DNA of 64,000 nt from Gentiana macrophylla (Eukaryota; Streptophyta; Magnoliopsida; Gentianales; Gentianaceae), in contig JAOBSW010000312.1 in NCBI GenBank assembly GCA_026214975.1, positions 113,056 to 177,055 of the forward strand, written 5' to 3'. Positions within the stretch are counted from its first letter, which is position 1. Each line of letters begins with the position of its first letter. The notes beneath the pieces are model-generated. The model saw nothing but the letters and a program-made list of their open reading frames with translations, made no database searches and was not told where the DNA came from. The position numbers were made by a program, and so were the translations under genes. Below, piece by piece: positions 1 through 12,337 of the stretch.

Positions 1-185
1 GTATATTTACCATCTCATATATGATATGTCTATGCGGCTGGCTACCGGTTCGATGAGGCATCACTCCCTTGGCTCGATTATCATAATTTCGGGCACTGAC
101 TTTCTACATTTTCCATAAAGAGACATTACAATCGAAATCCTTCATGTACAATTTAACAATGGAATATATAATTTTATATAATTAC

Positions 186-1736
186 CTGAAACTCATCATC
201 TAGGAACTTATTTGTGGCAAGCCACTCCCAATCTTTATCATTCATCCCCGGAGGAACATTTTTCAACACAAGAGCTTTTGTTTTGCAAGGCTTCACGTAC
301 TTTTGATTCAAAGATGACCTCCAAGCTGTCCATAAAGTATCCATATGATCCAAAGTATGTTCACGGTATAGTTCAATTTCTGGATTGGAAAATGATTCCT
401 ACAAAATATCATAAAAAGTAGTATCAGATGTGCCAAGACCGTTTTGATGCCCATTATTTGAACATGCCATCATTAAACTCATGCACACCACCTTGAAATA
501 TTACCAATAAATCGAGAACATTTATTTCATATACCTTTACCGCAGCCCACATGTGTTGCTTGTTACCTTCAGTCATCTCCTTCCAAGAACGCACTCGTAT
601 AGGACACATATTCTTGTTCCGCACAATTTTTCCCAAGTGTCTGGACCAATAAGTGTGATTTGGTCCCACTCCACGATTATTGTAAAATTCAAGTGCAAGT
701 TTTTCTCCTTTTTTTTAGAGATGCAATTTTTGGGTTCTTGTTGGCTCCTCTAACTTTTCCTACCATTTTAGCGCCTGAAATCGATCATTATATAGAATGT
801 TAAATAAGTGTATGTATATTTTAGCTAAAACACAACAATAGATTTTTAATACAATATATGTAAACAATTTTATAGTTACCTTTAACATTCTTTATTGTAG
901 TGCCATAGCTTGTTCCATCACTGTTACCATCATCTTCCATCACATTTCCCACTGTCATTGGTGAAGCTCTTGGGACAGAAACTACAATGATACAACAGAA
1001 AATAAAGTAGTAGTAAATTTTTTTCCAATAAAAAAATCAAATTAAACCTGTTTCATCCTTGTTACCATCTTTCATCACATCTCTCACTGGTGAAGCTCTT
1101 AAGACAGAAACTTCAATGGTACACCATAAAATAAAATATTGTATTGTTTTTTTCAAAAAACAAAATCAAATTGAAGAACTCTAACTAAATCCTACCTAAT
1201 GATGGATTGTCCTGAGGCAATTTGAAGAGCAACGGCTGCACAGTTGGATCCTTAAACATATAAAGTGATATGTTCTCCTCATCTTCATGTTCTTTCAAGA
1301 AACTGAAGAAATCTTTGTCGTTCGTCAAATGCTTACCATCTGCATCCAATACTTTGATTCCAACAAAATAAATGTCGATAAACCGTTTACATATGCTCAA
1401 GACATCCAAAAAAGAACATTCTTCTGTAACATTTCTTTCTTCCCATTTATCTTCACCATAATGAAGAAACAAATTGTGGACTGGATTTCCACCTATAGAA
1501 AGAAAATCAAACACTTGTTAGAATTATATCAATTTGTGATACATTTCAAAATGTAGTTAAATTTAGTAACTTACTTGTTCTTCCATGATAGCACAAGTCA
1601 TTAGTCTTTTGAGATACAACTTGTATCCTTCTACTTCCATGTCCAACATTCGATACTTTTTTCTACACATACGATCTTTCAACAGTTGACCAGGAGCTAT
1701 GAAATGAATATGCTTCTGTCTGTTATTTGGGTTCAT
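186..1736 (-). pseudogene. Ptta/En/Spm-type (TNP1-like) transposase gene, partial, spliced, with frame breaks
   Basis: I assembled this model from splice signals on the minus strand: exons 1736-1575 (ATG at 1736 right after a CAG acceptor), 1492-1196, 1110-1048, 981-880, 774-535 and 398-186, continuing off the left edge. From 1492 leftward the exon phases agree (phase 1 at four successive junctions, then phase 0). The last two exons carry the conserved block of the plant Ptta/En/Spm transposase family (Transposase_24 type): GPNHTYWSRHLGKIVR, then WKEMTEGNKQHMW, then the region ending DWEWLATNKFLDDEF. In CACTA elements this protein binds subterminal repeats and helps transposition. Two breaks are visible. 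The first junction (1575 to 1492) is out of frame by one base. A run of eight A at about 711-718 shifts the frame inside the exon 774-535. Either may be real decay or a base-calling error. Family assignment is from memory of conserved motifs; the N-terminal exons match nothing I know. Confidence 0.7.
880..1110 (-). repeat. Tandem exon duplication inside the transposase gene
   Basis: Exons 1110-1048 and 981-880 are copies of each other. Both start after an AG acceptor with VSV(L/P)RASP and continue to a similar acidic end (VMKDGNKDE against VMEDDGNSD). The adjoining intron sequence is also similar on both sides, with an A-rich tract and the string AAATCAAATT present near 1036-1045 and 1164-1173. 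The duplicated unit is thus about 120-130 bp and includes intron, which points to a local tandem duplication. Both exons keep phase 1 at both ends, so duplication would not disturb the reading frame. Confidence 0.7.
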
Positions 1737-1739
1737 CTG

Positions 1740-4236
1740 TTGACACAAGAAGAATAAAAAGAACACTTAAAAAATGTGCAATATAACAACAGGTCTTTCA
1801 TATCAATTATATTGATCATAGAGTACATAAATGGAAAATACATATAACAAACAATATCACAGGTACAATCCTAAACCAATGAATTCAAAAGCATCGTTCC
1901 AGCACCAGAGAAAGACAAAAATTATTGGGTCTTCTACCTTATATATAACAAACAATATCACAAAAATTATGAAAACACCATTGTATAGTTGTATACCATT
2001 GATGATAGTGATTTATCTAGACCATATATACATATATGTATGTATAAATATTAATGAATGATTTTTATGTAATGGAGCACCCTAGTTCTTTTCTTCCTGA
2101 AATCATTCTTCTATAAGATTCCTATGAGGCTTACATCCTGAATATATGAATCAGTTCGTTCACAAATCCTCGGAGGAAGACAGTTACCAACATTGCCTGA
2201 AATTTCCTCAAGGATGGAACAGGCTGCCAAGCATAATAGCAAACCCAAATGATGGCTTAGTACAACGGACAACGTTGTTCAACCTTCCTATGTCCAACAC
2301 ACATTGTGGACGAGGGCAGCCGAACACCACATGAGTTAGAGGGGGACGAAATTCCCATGGTGGAGGCAGGATTAGTTCAACCAATTCGAAAATCCTTAAT
2401 ACCAATTCCACAAGAGAGTATTCAAGTTTCTAAATAACAACTAAATTAGAAACAGTTGAAACAATATTTTGAGTCACAACATGACTTGTACACTATATCT
2501 TATATTGTAAAGCAAAAAGATACACATCACAGTTGGACTGCACTAACATTTGATACTCTGTTCATCTAACTTTAAAGAATTGGGCATGTCCAAGATAGAG
2601 TAAGAACCACGTTACTATTGATTCTGTTACAAACAAGTATGAACAGCAATATTGAAATTAGAAGGCCAAATTTCAACTCATATTCTCAGAGCATGTGAGG
2701 AAATTATGAAGGAATACAGTCTCAGGTAGTTCATGTAGTACCACAACACAAAGAACATTGCAATATTTGCCTTTGTTCAACTCAATTATGCCTTGAACAA
2801 TAGATAGAATATCATATAATATCACATAGTGCAACTAGATTTAACATCCGTCCTATAATTGACAACCGAAATATATACTTTATTCTTCATATAGGTTGTC
2901 TTCATAAGGACAATCAAGTTATAGATTAGTTCTGCAAAATCAACAGAATGGCATAAAAACCAAAATACACACTTAACCAACAAGAAGTTAGTTCACCACA
3001 AAGGTGTAGTTTAAGTGTATAATATTCTTCTTTTGTTCAAAAAAGTATACACAAAAATAGTAACTAGTGTTGAATTAAGGGTGCAATTCAATCAAATGAT
3101 GACCACTTTGCATTCAACTGAGTAACACTCATTCTAAATCATGGAACTGTTGACTTTTGTACTTGTTAAAGCAAAAAGAAAGTGATCACACTATTTATCA
3201 TCACAGAGCACTCTATCATCTATTTGGTTACCTCACATGAAGGCATACACGATACTTACCAAGCAAGGCACAAACGAAGGATCGACGAAAACACATCTCG
3301 ACCCTCGAACCGACAAATGCACCGCATACGGAGTCATGTAACAACATATTCACGTTTCTACCATACCAGATAAGACTATTAATTCAAAAGGAAGCTACAT
3401 GGATTAATAGTATTTTCAAGACATATCACACTCACAGAATTGGTGGTAATGCTCTTTTTAAGGCTAGGGAAATAACTCACAAATTTTGACCTTAACTTCC
3501 ATGGTATAGCCCTTTACCCAAAGTAACAGATATGTATGTAAAGCAAACAACTTGTTCTATAGCACTCCAATGTTATTAAACAAAGCTATTCACTTATTTG
3601 AATTAAAAGGACCCAAACAACATACGTTTGCTTTATACAGAACATAACTCATAGTGATGAATGAATTGAACAGACTTCATCAAAACAAAGCCCTGGTCGA
3701 AGAACAAGAAGCAACAAAGTTATTTCCAAACAGATTATTATCCATTACGCATATACTTCTGTTATCAGAAGAAAGAAAGACTTTTTTTTCCTTTTTTCTA
3801 AAGAATTCGACACCAAATATACTTTTGTTCCCGAAACTATTTTGGAAAAAAAATGCTAATATACCTGCAATGTTAACCCTACTTTGGCAAAGCAAGTATA
3901 CACACTGCCAAGTGGATTCCACTAGAACAGAGAACAACAAGAAGTATTGATAGTAGTTTTCGAATAACCGGTACGCCCACTATATATACTCTAATGCGAA
4001 TCAGACATTCAAACTCAATCAACCAAAGCGATAGTTAACAATCTAAGCAAAAGGAAAAAAACAACAGATTGGTGTCTACCAATCAACTGATTCGTAAAGG
4101 AAATCTTACTCTGCAAATCAACAGATTGGTGTCTAGTCATTCTTTACCCTAATTTGTTGATTATGGGTGGCTTCAGGCAATCAACACAGGGGAAAGAAGA
4201 AAAGAGTCTCAAGAAGGTCGAAAAATTTCTACTTAC
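1740..4236 (-). other. Long intron-like region of the CACTA gene, no gene seen
   Basis: About 2.5 kb of AT-rich sequence lies between a consensus donor (GTAAGT at 4236-4231) and the acceptor just before the ATG at 1736. Short ORFs occur on both strands (for example 2208-2411 minus, 3654-3950 plus) but none has a recognisable domain or believable splice context. I read the stretch as the first intron of the transposase gene. Confidence 0.45.
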
Positions 4237-4440
4237 CGTTCAAAGAAAGGGTTTTGACTTGCTTCTTCTGCAATCGATAAACTCGGATGAAGGAGAATGA
4301 TAGACAGAGATGACGGAGGATGACAATCGCCGGAAAAATGATCGATTTGCAGTTGTATGACAGACGCCGGAATTGGTTGCGGGAGTGAATTGCCTAGCAG
4401 TCGCCGGCGGAGGTTTTGATATTTCTAGGTTTTTTGGTTT
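4237..4440 (-). promoter_or_regulatory. Probable non-coding first exon and promoter side of the CACTA transposase gene
   Basis: This stretch is clearly richer in G and C than its surroundings and ends at 4237 with AACG followed by the donor GTAAGT. On the minus strand it has pyrimidine-rich and CCGGCG-type sequence typical of plant 5' leaders, and no long ORF. A TATA-like CTATAATT lies just upstream near 4533-4540. Exon status, start of transcription and promoter are inferred from composition and the donor only. Confidence 0.4.
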
Positions 4441-4616
4441 GTTTGAAGTGTTCTAGGTTAGTGTACAGAATGAAATTAGGAATGTTTTGACTCAGAAAAA
4501 TAATTGGGAATGTTTTGGTGGGATTGTTACCCGCCTATAATTTGGATTTTTCTTTAAATAAAATTTGGAGAAATGCTTAGCATGGAAAAAATTATTTTAT
4601 ATTATTTTTTAACATA

Positions 4617-4740
4617 TTAATGAGAAGGAGTTTTTTTTGTGTATCAATATTAACGGGATAAGGAACCAAGAATGACGAGAAGTAGAACTTCCTCACCATT
4701 TATACATGATTAAATTATATATATATATTCTTCTCATTAA
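4617..4740. repeat. CACTA subterminal inverted repeat
   Basis: TTAATGAGAAG at 4617-4627 is the exact reverse complement of CTTCTCATTAA at 4730-4740. Between the arms there is a second small inverted repeat (GAAGT and ACTTC near 4678-4690). Subterminal repeats of CACTA elements are the usual binding sites of the TNP1/TnpA protein. That role is inferred here from position. Confidence 0.55.
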
Positions 4741-4798
4741 AAGGCATTGATAGTGACGAAATTTCGGCCCGTCATTAAATTCTCATCATTATAACCCG

Positions 4799-4812
4799 TT
4801 TTTCTTGTAGTG
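4799..4812 (-). repeat. CACTA terminal inverted repeat (one end)
   Basis: Reads CACTACAAGAAAAA on the minus strand from 4812. It is followed inward by ACGGG and then a palindromic GACGAAATTTCG-type block near 4754-4774. The partner end is not in the window. Confidence 0.85.
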
Positions 4813-7800
4813 TTAGAATTTACTCAAAGCTGGGGTTTACAACCTTTTGAATATAATTGTAGCAGAGTTTACTCAAAACGGAGGTGTATAACTTTTGGTA
4901 TATAATTGTAGTTGAGTTTACTCAAAACGGGGGTTTACAACTTTTTGTATATAATTGTATAGTAGAGTTTACTCAAAACGGTTGTTTACAACTTTTTGCA
5001 AATAACTGTATTGTAGAGTTTACTGAAAAAGGGCGTTTACAGCTTCTTGTATATAATTGTATTAGAGTTAGGTTTACAACTTTTGGTTTATAATTGTAGT
5101 AGAGTTTACTCAAAACGGAGGTTTATAACTTTTTGTATATAATTGTAATAGAGTTACTCAAAACGGGGTATTACAACTTACTCAAAATAATTGTAGTAGA
5201 GTTTACTCAAAATGGGGGTTTACAACTTTTTGTATATAATTTTATAGTAGAGTTTACTCAAAACGGTGGTTTAAAACTTTTTGTATATAATTGTAGTAGA
5301 GTTATTCAAAACGGGGGTTTACATCCTTTTGTATATTATTGTATTAGAGTTTACTCAAAATGAGGTTTTGTAACCTTTTGTATATAATTGTGGAAGAGTT
5401 TACTCAAAACGGGGGTTTACAAGTTTTTGTATATAATTAGACAGTAGAGTTTACTCCAAACCGGGGTTTACAAATTTTTTGTATAATATTATAGTAGAGT
5501 TTACTCAAAACGAAGGTTTATAACTTTTGTATATAATTGAATTAGAGTTTACTCAATACGGGGGTTTACAACTTTTTGTATATGATTATAGTAGACTTTA
5601 CTCAAAACGGAGGTGTATAACTTTTTGTATGTAGTTGTAGTAGAGTTTACTCAAAATGGGGGTTTACAACTTTTTGTATATAATTGTAGTAGAGTTTACT
5701 CAAAACGGTGGTTTACAACCTTTTGTATATAATTTTATTAAAATTTACTGAAAATGAGGGTTTACAACTTTTTGTACATAATTGTAGTAAAATTTACTCA
5801 AAACAGGGTGTTTACAACTTTTTGTATATAATTATACAATAGAGTTTACTCAAAACGTGGGTTTACAACTTTTTGTATATAATTGTAGTAAAGTTTACTC
5901 AAAACGAGGGTTTATAACTTTTTGTATATAATTGTATTAAAGTTTCTCAAAAGTGGGGCTTACAACTTTATGTATATAATCGTAGGAGAGTTCACTCAAA
6001 ACGGAGGTGTATAACTATTTGGATATAGTTTTAGTAGAGTTTACTCAAAACTGGGGTTTACAACTTTTTGTATATAATTATACTAAAGTTCACTCAAAAC
6101 ATGGGTTTACAACCTGTTGTATATAATTGTATTCGAGTTTACTCCAAATGAGGGTTTACAACTTTTAGTACATAATTGTAGTAGAGTTTACTCAAAACGG
6201 GGGTTTACAACTTTTTGTATATAATTATACAGTAGAGTTCACTCAAAACGGGGGTTTACAACTTTTTGTATATAATTGTAGTAGAGTTTACTCAAAACGA
6301 GGCCGTATAACTTTTTGTATATAATTGTCTTAGAGTTTACTCAAAACGGGGGTTTATAACTTTTTGTATAATATTATAGTAGAGTTTACTCAAAACGGGT
6401 GTTTATACCTTTTTGTATAATATTATAGTAGAGTTTACTCAATACTAGGGTATACAACTTTTTGTATATAATTGTAGTAGAGATTACTCAAAATGAGGGT
6501 TTATAACTTTTTGTATATAATTGTATTAGAGTTTACTCAAAACGGTGGTTTACAACTTTTTGTATATAATTATTGTAGATTTTACGCAAAACGGAGGTGT
6601 ATAACTTTTTGTATATAGTTGTAGTAGTGTTTACCCGAAACGGGGGTTTACAACGTTTTGTATATAATTGTAGTAGAGTTTACTCAAAACGGGGGTTTAC
6701 AACCTTTTGTATATAATTGTATTAGAGTTTACTCAAAATGAGGGTTTACAAGTTTTTGTATATAATTGTCATGGAGTTCACTCAAGACGGGGGGTTCATA
6801 ACTTTTTGTATAATATTATAGTAGAGTTTACTCAAAACGGGGTTTATAACTTTTTGTAAAATATTATAGTAGAGTTTACTGAAAACGGGGGTTTATAACT
6901 TTTTGTATTATATTAGAGTTTACTCAAAACTGGGGTTTACAACTTTTTGTATATAATTGTAGTAGAGATTACTCAAAACGAGGGTTTATTTTTTTGTATA
7001 TAATTGTATTAGAGTTTACACAAAACGGGAGTTTACTACTTTTTGTATATAATTATAGTAGAGTTTATGCAAAACGGAGGTGTATAACTTTTTGTATATA
7101 GTTGTAGTAGAGTTTACCCAAAACGTGGGTTTACAACGTTTTGTATAAAATTTTAGTAGAGTTTACTCAAAGCGGGGGTTTACACCCTTTTTTATATAAT
7201 TGTATTAGAGTTTACTCAAAATGAGGGTTTACAACTTTTTGTATATAATTGTCATAGAGTTCACTCAAGACGGGGGTTCATAACTTTTTGTTTAATATTA
7301 TAATATAGTTTACTCAAAACGGGGGTTTATAACTTTTTGTATAATGTTATAGTAGAGTTTACTCAAAACTGGGGTTTACAACTTTTTGTATATAATTGTA
7401 GTAGAGATTACTCAAAACGAGGGTTTATAAGTTTTTGTATATAATTGTATTAGAGTTTACTCAAAAAGAGGGTTTACAACTTTTTGTATATAATTATAGT
7501 AGAGTTTACGCAAAACGGTGGTGTATAACTTTTTGTATATAGTTGTAGTAGAGTTTACCCAAAAAAGGGGTTTACAACGTTTTGTATATAATTGTAGTAG
7601 AGTTTACTCAAAACGGGGGTGTACAACCTTTTGTATATAATTGTATTAGAGTTTACTCAAAATGAGGGTTTACAACTTTTTGTACATAATTATAGTAGAT
7701 TTTACTCAAAACGGGGGTTTACAACTTCTTGTATATAATTGTAGTAGAGTTTACTCAAAACGAGGGTTTATAACTTTTTGTATATAATTGTGTTAAAGTA

Positions 7801-10800
7801 AACACAAAACGGGGGCTTACAACTTTTTTTATATAATCCTAGTAGAGTTTACTCAAAACGGAGGTGTATAACTTTTTGTATATAATTGTAGTCGAGCGTA
7901 CCCAAAACGGGGTTTACAACTTTTTGTATATAATTGTAGTAGAGTTTTACTCAAAATGGGGGTTTACAACCTTTTGTATATAATTATGTTAGAGTTTACT
8001 CAAAACGAGGGTTTACAACTTTTTGTATATAATATTAGTAGAGTTTACTCAAAACGGTGGGTTTTTAACTTTTTGTATATAATTATACACTGGAGTTTAC
8101 TCAAAATGGTGGGTTTTTAACTTTTTGTATATAATTATACAATGGAATTTACTCAAAACGTGGGTTTAAAACACTTTGTATATAATTGTAGTAGAGGTTA
8201 CTTAGAACGAGGGTTTACAACTTTTTGTATATAGATGTATAGTAGAGTTTACTCTAAACGGGGGTTTACAACTATTTTGTATAATATTATATTAGAGTTT
8301 ACTCAAAACTGGGGCTTACAACTTGTTGTTTATAATTGTAGTAGAGTTTACTCAAAACGAGGGTTTATAACTTTTTGTATTAAATTGTATTAGAGTTTAC
8401 TCAAAATGGGGGTTTACAACTTTTTGTAAATAATTGTAGTAGATTTTACTTAAAATGAGGGTTTATAACTTTTTGTATATGATTGTATTAGAATTTACTC
8501 AAAGCGGGGTTTATAACCTTTTGTATAAAATTGTAGTAGAGTTTACTCAAAACGGAGGTGTATAATTTTTTGTTTCTAATTGTAGTAAAGTTTACTCAAA
8601 ACGGGGGTTTACAACTTTTTGTAAATAATTGTAGTAGAGTTTACTCAAAACATGGGTTTACAACTTTTTGTATATAATTATAGTAGAGTTTACTCAAAAT
8701 GAGGGTTTATAACTTTTTGTATAATATTATAGTAGTGTTTACTCAAAACGGGGGTTTATATCTTTTGTATAATATTATAGTAGAGTTTACTCAAAACTGG
8801 ATTTTACAACATTTTGTATATAATTGTAGTAGAGATTACTCAAAACGAGGGTTTATAACTTTTTGTATATAATTGTATTATAGTTTACTCAAAACGGGGG
8901 TTTACAACTTTTTGTATATAATTATAGTTGAGTTTACACAAAACGGAGGTGTATAACTTTTTGTATATAGTTGTAGTAGAGTTTAACCAAAACGGGGGTT
9001 AAAACCATTTTATATATAATTGTAGTAGAGTTTACTCAAAACAGGGGTTTACAACCTTTTGTATATAATTGTATTTGAGTTTACTCAAAATGAGGGTTTA
9101 CAACTTTTTGTATATAATTGTCGTAAAGTTCACTCAAGACGGGGGTTCACAACTTTTTGTATAATATTATAGTAGGGTTTACTCAAAACGGGGGTTTACA
9201 ACTTTTTGTATAATATTATAGTAGAGTTTACTCAAAACTGGGGTTTACAACTTTTTGTATATATATTGTAGTAAAAATTACTCTAAACGAGGGTTTATAA
9301 GTTTTTGTATATAATTGTTTTAGAGTTTACTCAAAAAGGGGGTTTACAACTTTTTGTATATAATTGTAGTAGAATTTAATCAAAACGACGGTTTACAACT
9401 TTTTGTATATAATTGTAGTGGAGTTTACTCAAAACGAGGTTTTATAACTTTTTGTACATAATTGTAGTAGATTTTACTCAAAAGGGGGTTTTACAACTTT
9501 TTGTATATAGATGTATAGTAGAGTTACTCAAAATGGGGGTCTACAACTTTTTTTGTATAATATTATAGTAGAGTTTACTCAAAACTTGGGCTTACAACTT
9601 TTTGTATATAATTGTAGTTGAGTTTACTCAAAACGAGGGTTTATAACTTTTTGTATTAAATTGTATTAGAGTTTACTTAAAATGGGGGTTTACAACTTTT
9701 TGTGCATAATTGTTTTAGAGTTTACTCAAAACCAGGGTTTATAACTTTTTCTATATGATTGTATTAGAATTTACTCAAAGCGGGGTTTTTAACCTTTTGT
9801 ATAAAATTGTAGTAGAGTTTAATCCAAACGGAGGTGTATAACTTTTTGTATTTAATTGTAGTGAAGTTTACTCAAAACGGGGGTTTACAATATTTTGTAT
9901 ATAATTGTAGTAGAGTGTACTCAAAATGTGGGTTTACAACTTTTTGTATATAATTGTAGTAGAGTTTACTCAAAACGGGGGTTTATTACTTTTTGTATAA
10001 TATTATAGTAGAGTTTACTCAAAACGGGGGTTTATAACTTTTTGTATAATATTATAGTAGAGTTTACTAAAAACGTGGGTTTACAACTTTTTGTATATAA
10101 TTGTAGAAGAGTTTAATCAAAACGGGGGTTTATAACTTTTTGTATAATATTAATGTAGATTTTGCTAAAAATGGTGGTTTATAACTTTTAGTAAAATATT
10201 ATAGTTGAGTTTACTCAAAACTGGAGTTTACAACTTTTTGAATATAATAGTATTAAAGTATACTCAAAACGGTGGTGTATAACTATTGTACAGTTTACGC
10301 AAAACGGAGGTGTATAACTTTTTGTATATAGTTGTAGTAGAGTTTACACAAAACGGGGGTTCACAACGTTTTGTATATAATTGTAGTAGAGTTTATTCAA
10401 AACGGGGTTTACAACCTTCTGTATATATTTGTATTAGAGTTTTACTCAAAATGAGGGTTTACAACTTTTTGTACATAATTGTACTAGAATTTACTCAAAA
10501 CGGGGGTTTACACTTTTTGTATATAATTGTAGTAGAGTTTACTCAAAACAAGGGTTTATAACTTTTTGTATATAATTGTGTTAAAGTATACACAAAACGG
10601 GGGCTTACAACTTTTTGTATATAATCCTACTAGAGTTTACTCAAAACGGAGGTGTATAACTTTTGTATATAATTGTAGTCGAGCGTACCCAAAATGGGGG
10701 TTTACAACATTTTGTATATAAATGTAGTAGAGTTTACTCAAAACGGGGTTTACAACATTTTGTATATTATTATGTTAGTGTTTACTCAAAATGAGGTTTT

Positions 10801-11883
10801 ACACCTTTTGTATATAATTGTAGTAGAGTTTACTCAAAACGGTGGGTTTACAACTTTTTGTATATAATTATACAGTGGAGTTTACTCAAAACGGGGGTTT
10901 ACAACTTTTTCTGTATAATTGAAGTAGAGTATATACTCAAAATGAAGGTTTATAACTTTTTGTATATGATTGTATTAGAATTTACTCAAAACGGGGGTAA
11001 ACAACCTTTTGTATATAATTGTATTAGAGTTTACTCAAAACGAGGGTTTACAACTTTTTGAATATAATTTTAGGAGTTTACACAAAACGGGGGTTTACAA
11101 CTTTTGGTATATAATTGTAGTTGAGTTTACTCAAAACGGGGGTTTACAACTTTTTGTATATAATTGTACTAGAGTTTACTCAAAATGAGGGTTTATACCT
11201 TTTTGTATATAATTGTAGTAGAGTTTACTCAAACAGGGGGTTTACAACTTTTTTTATATAATTAGACAAAGTAGAGTTTACTCAAAACGGGGGTTTACAA
11301 ATTTATGTATATAATTGTAGTAGAGGTTACTCATAACAGGGGTTTACAACTTTTTGTATATAGATGTATAAGTTAATCAAAATTGGGGTTTACAACTTTT
11401 TGTATATAATTGTAGTAGAGTTTACTCTAAACGAGGGTTTACAACTTTTTGTATACAATTGCAGTAGAGTTTACTCGAAATGGGGATTTACAACTTTTTA
11501 TATATAATTGTACTAGAGTTTACTCAAAATGAGGGTTTGTACCTTTTTGTATATAATTGTAGTAGAGTTTACTCAAAATGGGGTTTTACAACTTTTTTTA
11601 TATAATTAGATAGTAGAGTTTACTCAAAACGGGGGTTTGCTACAAATTTATGTATATAACTGTAGTAGAGTTAATCAAAACTGGGGTTACAACTTTTTGT
11701 ATATAATTGTAGTAGAGTTTACTCAAAATGAGGGTTTATAACTTATTAAATTTTATTAGAGTTACTCAAAATGGGGGTTTACAACTTTTTGTATATAATT
11801 GTATTAGAGTTTATTCAAAACGGGGGTTTACAACCTTTTGAATATAATTGTAATAGAGTTTACTCAAAACGAGGGTTTACAAC
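4813..11883. repeat. 49-bp satellite array, left block
   Basis: Roughly 7 kb of head-to-tail monomers, most 49 bp, some 47-53 bp. A clean monomer for reference is 31609-31657: GTAGTAGAGTTTACTC, then AAAACGGGGGTTTACAAC, then TTTTTGTATATAATT. Variation concentrates at fixed places: the G-rich centre (CGGGGG, CGAGGG, CGGAGG, ATGAGG, CTGGGG), TTTACAAC against TTTATAAC or TGTATAAC, and the spacer (TTGTAGTAG, TTGTATTAG, TTATACAGTAG). Variants recur in a fixed order from about 6580 to 9340, giving modules of 9-10 monomers. There is no gene here. Short ORFs rich in VEFTQNGG and RVYSKRG are the monomer read in two frames. Confidence 0.95.
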
Positions 11884-11884
11884 T

Positions 11885-12148
11885 GATGTGATATATGATG
11901 AGCTTTATGATGAGGAGCCAGATCCATTAGCACCCATGAAGAAGAGTGATCCATTGGTCATTAGAGATGGACCTTTGACAAGACTCCAAAGGAAGAGAAT
12001 GAGAGAAGCCTTGAATACCTTGCTAAACGAAATCCAAGGAGAGTATGGGCAGCCCAAAAGGAGTGATGAAGCTTCAATATTATACATTCACAACACTTTT
12101 GGGCTTAAGGAAAATGCCTACTTGAAAGCCCATTCATGGGGCGCCTAG
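11885..12148 (+). CDS. C-terminal pol fragment encoded inside the solo LTR
   Basis: The frame runs from the LTR edge to a TAG at 12146-12148 and gives about 87 residues. The core is DPLVIRDGPLTRLQRKRMRE, followed by ALNTLLNEIQGEYG, and the end is AHSWGA. The same motif order ends the gypsy pol at 47199 (DPLVFRDGPVTRSQKRKFKE, ending SCSWG). This is the tail after the integrase GPY/F module in plant Ty3-gypsy polyproteins. It is not an independent gene: the start codon and upstream pol are absent, and the frame simply reads on from satellite at the left. Confidence 0.75.
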   Translation, partial: DVIYDELYDEEPDPLAPMKKSDPLVIRDGPLTRLQRKRMREALNTLLNEIQGEYGQPKRSDEASILYIHNTFGLKENAYLKAHSWGA

Positions 12149-12328
12149 AAGACCATTTTAATCAGTTTTTTTATTTCAGTGTAGTGTCAATAAAGGCTAG
12201 TTGGGCCTGAAGTGTGGTTTGGCAAAGCCCATCTAGTGGGAGGTGCCTTTTTCCTTAATGTTTGTTTAGTTTTCATTAGTTTTCCGTCCCACATTGGAAG
12301 ATGGACTATTGAGTCAGTTTTTGTAGCC

Positions 12329-12337
12329 TATATATAG
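12329..12337 (+). promoter_or_regulatory. TATA box of the gypsy solo LTR
   Basis: TATATATAG lies about 450 bp into the LTR, downstream of the pol stop. In copy B one base differs (the block at about 25853-25863 reads CTGTATATAGG), which would weaken it. Confidence 0.55.

Larger units (their letters stand above)
1..4812 (-). mobile_element. CACTA (En/Spm) DNA transposon, 5' part, minus strand
   Basis: The plus strand at 4799-4812 reads as the reverse complement of CACTACAAGAAAAA, the classic terminus of plant CACTA transposons. The satellite starts at the next base, so 4812 is the outer edge of the element. Reading leftward there is a subterminal region with inverted repeats (4617-4740), a GC-richer stretch that looks like the first exon of a gene (about 4237-4440), a long intron-like region, and spliced exons of a TNP1/Ptta-type transposase gene (1736 to beyond 186). 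The other terminus, any TNP2 gene and the second copy of the 3-bp target duplication (TTA at 4813-4815 is the candidate) lie outside the window. The identification of the end is firm. The total size is unknown. Confidence 0.85.

Noticed and set aside
2208..2411. Possible exon in the CACTA interior
   Set aside because: No matching splice sites in phase with the transposase exons, and no recognised motif.
11771..12148. A 125-codon ORF starting in satellite
   Set aside because: The first 40 codons are satellite fused by chance to the pol tail inside the solo LTR. Only the LTR part is real coding history.
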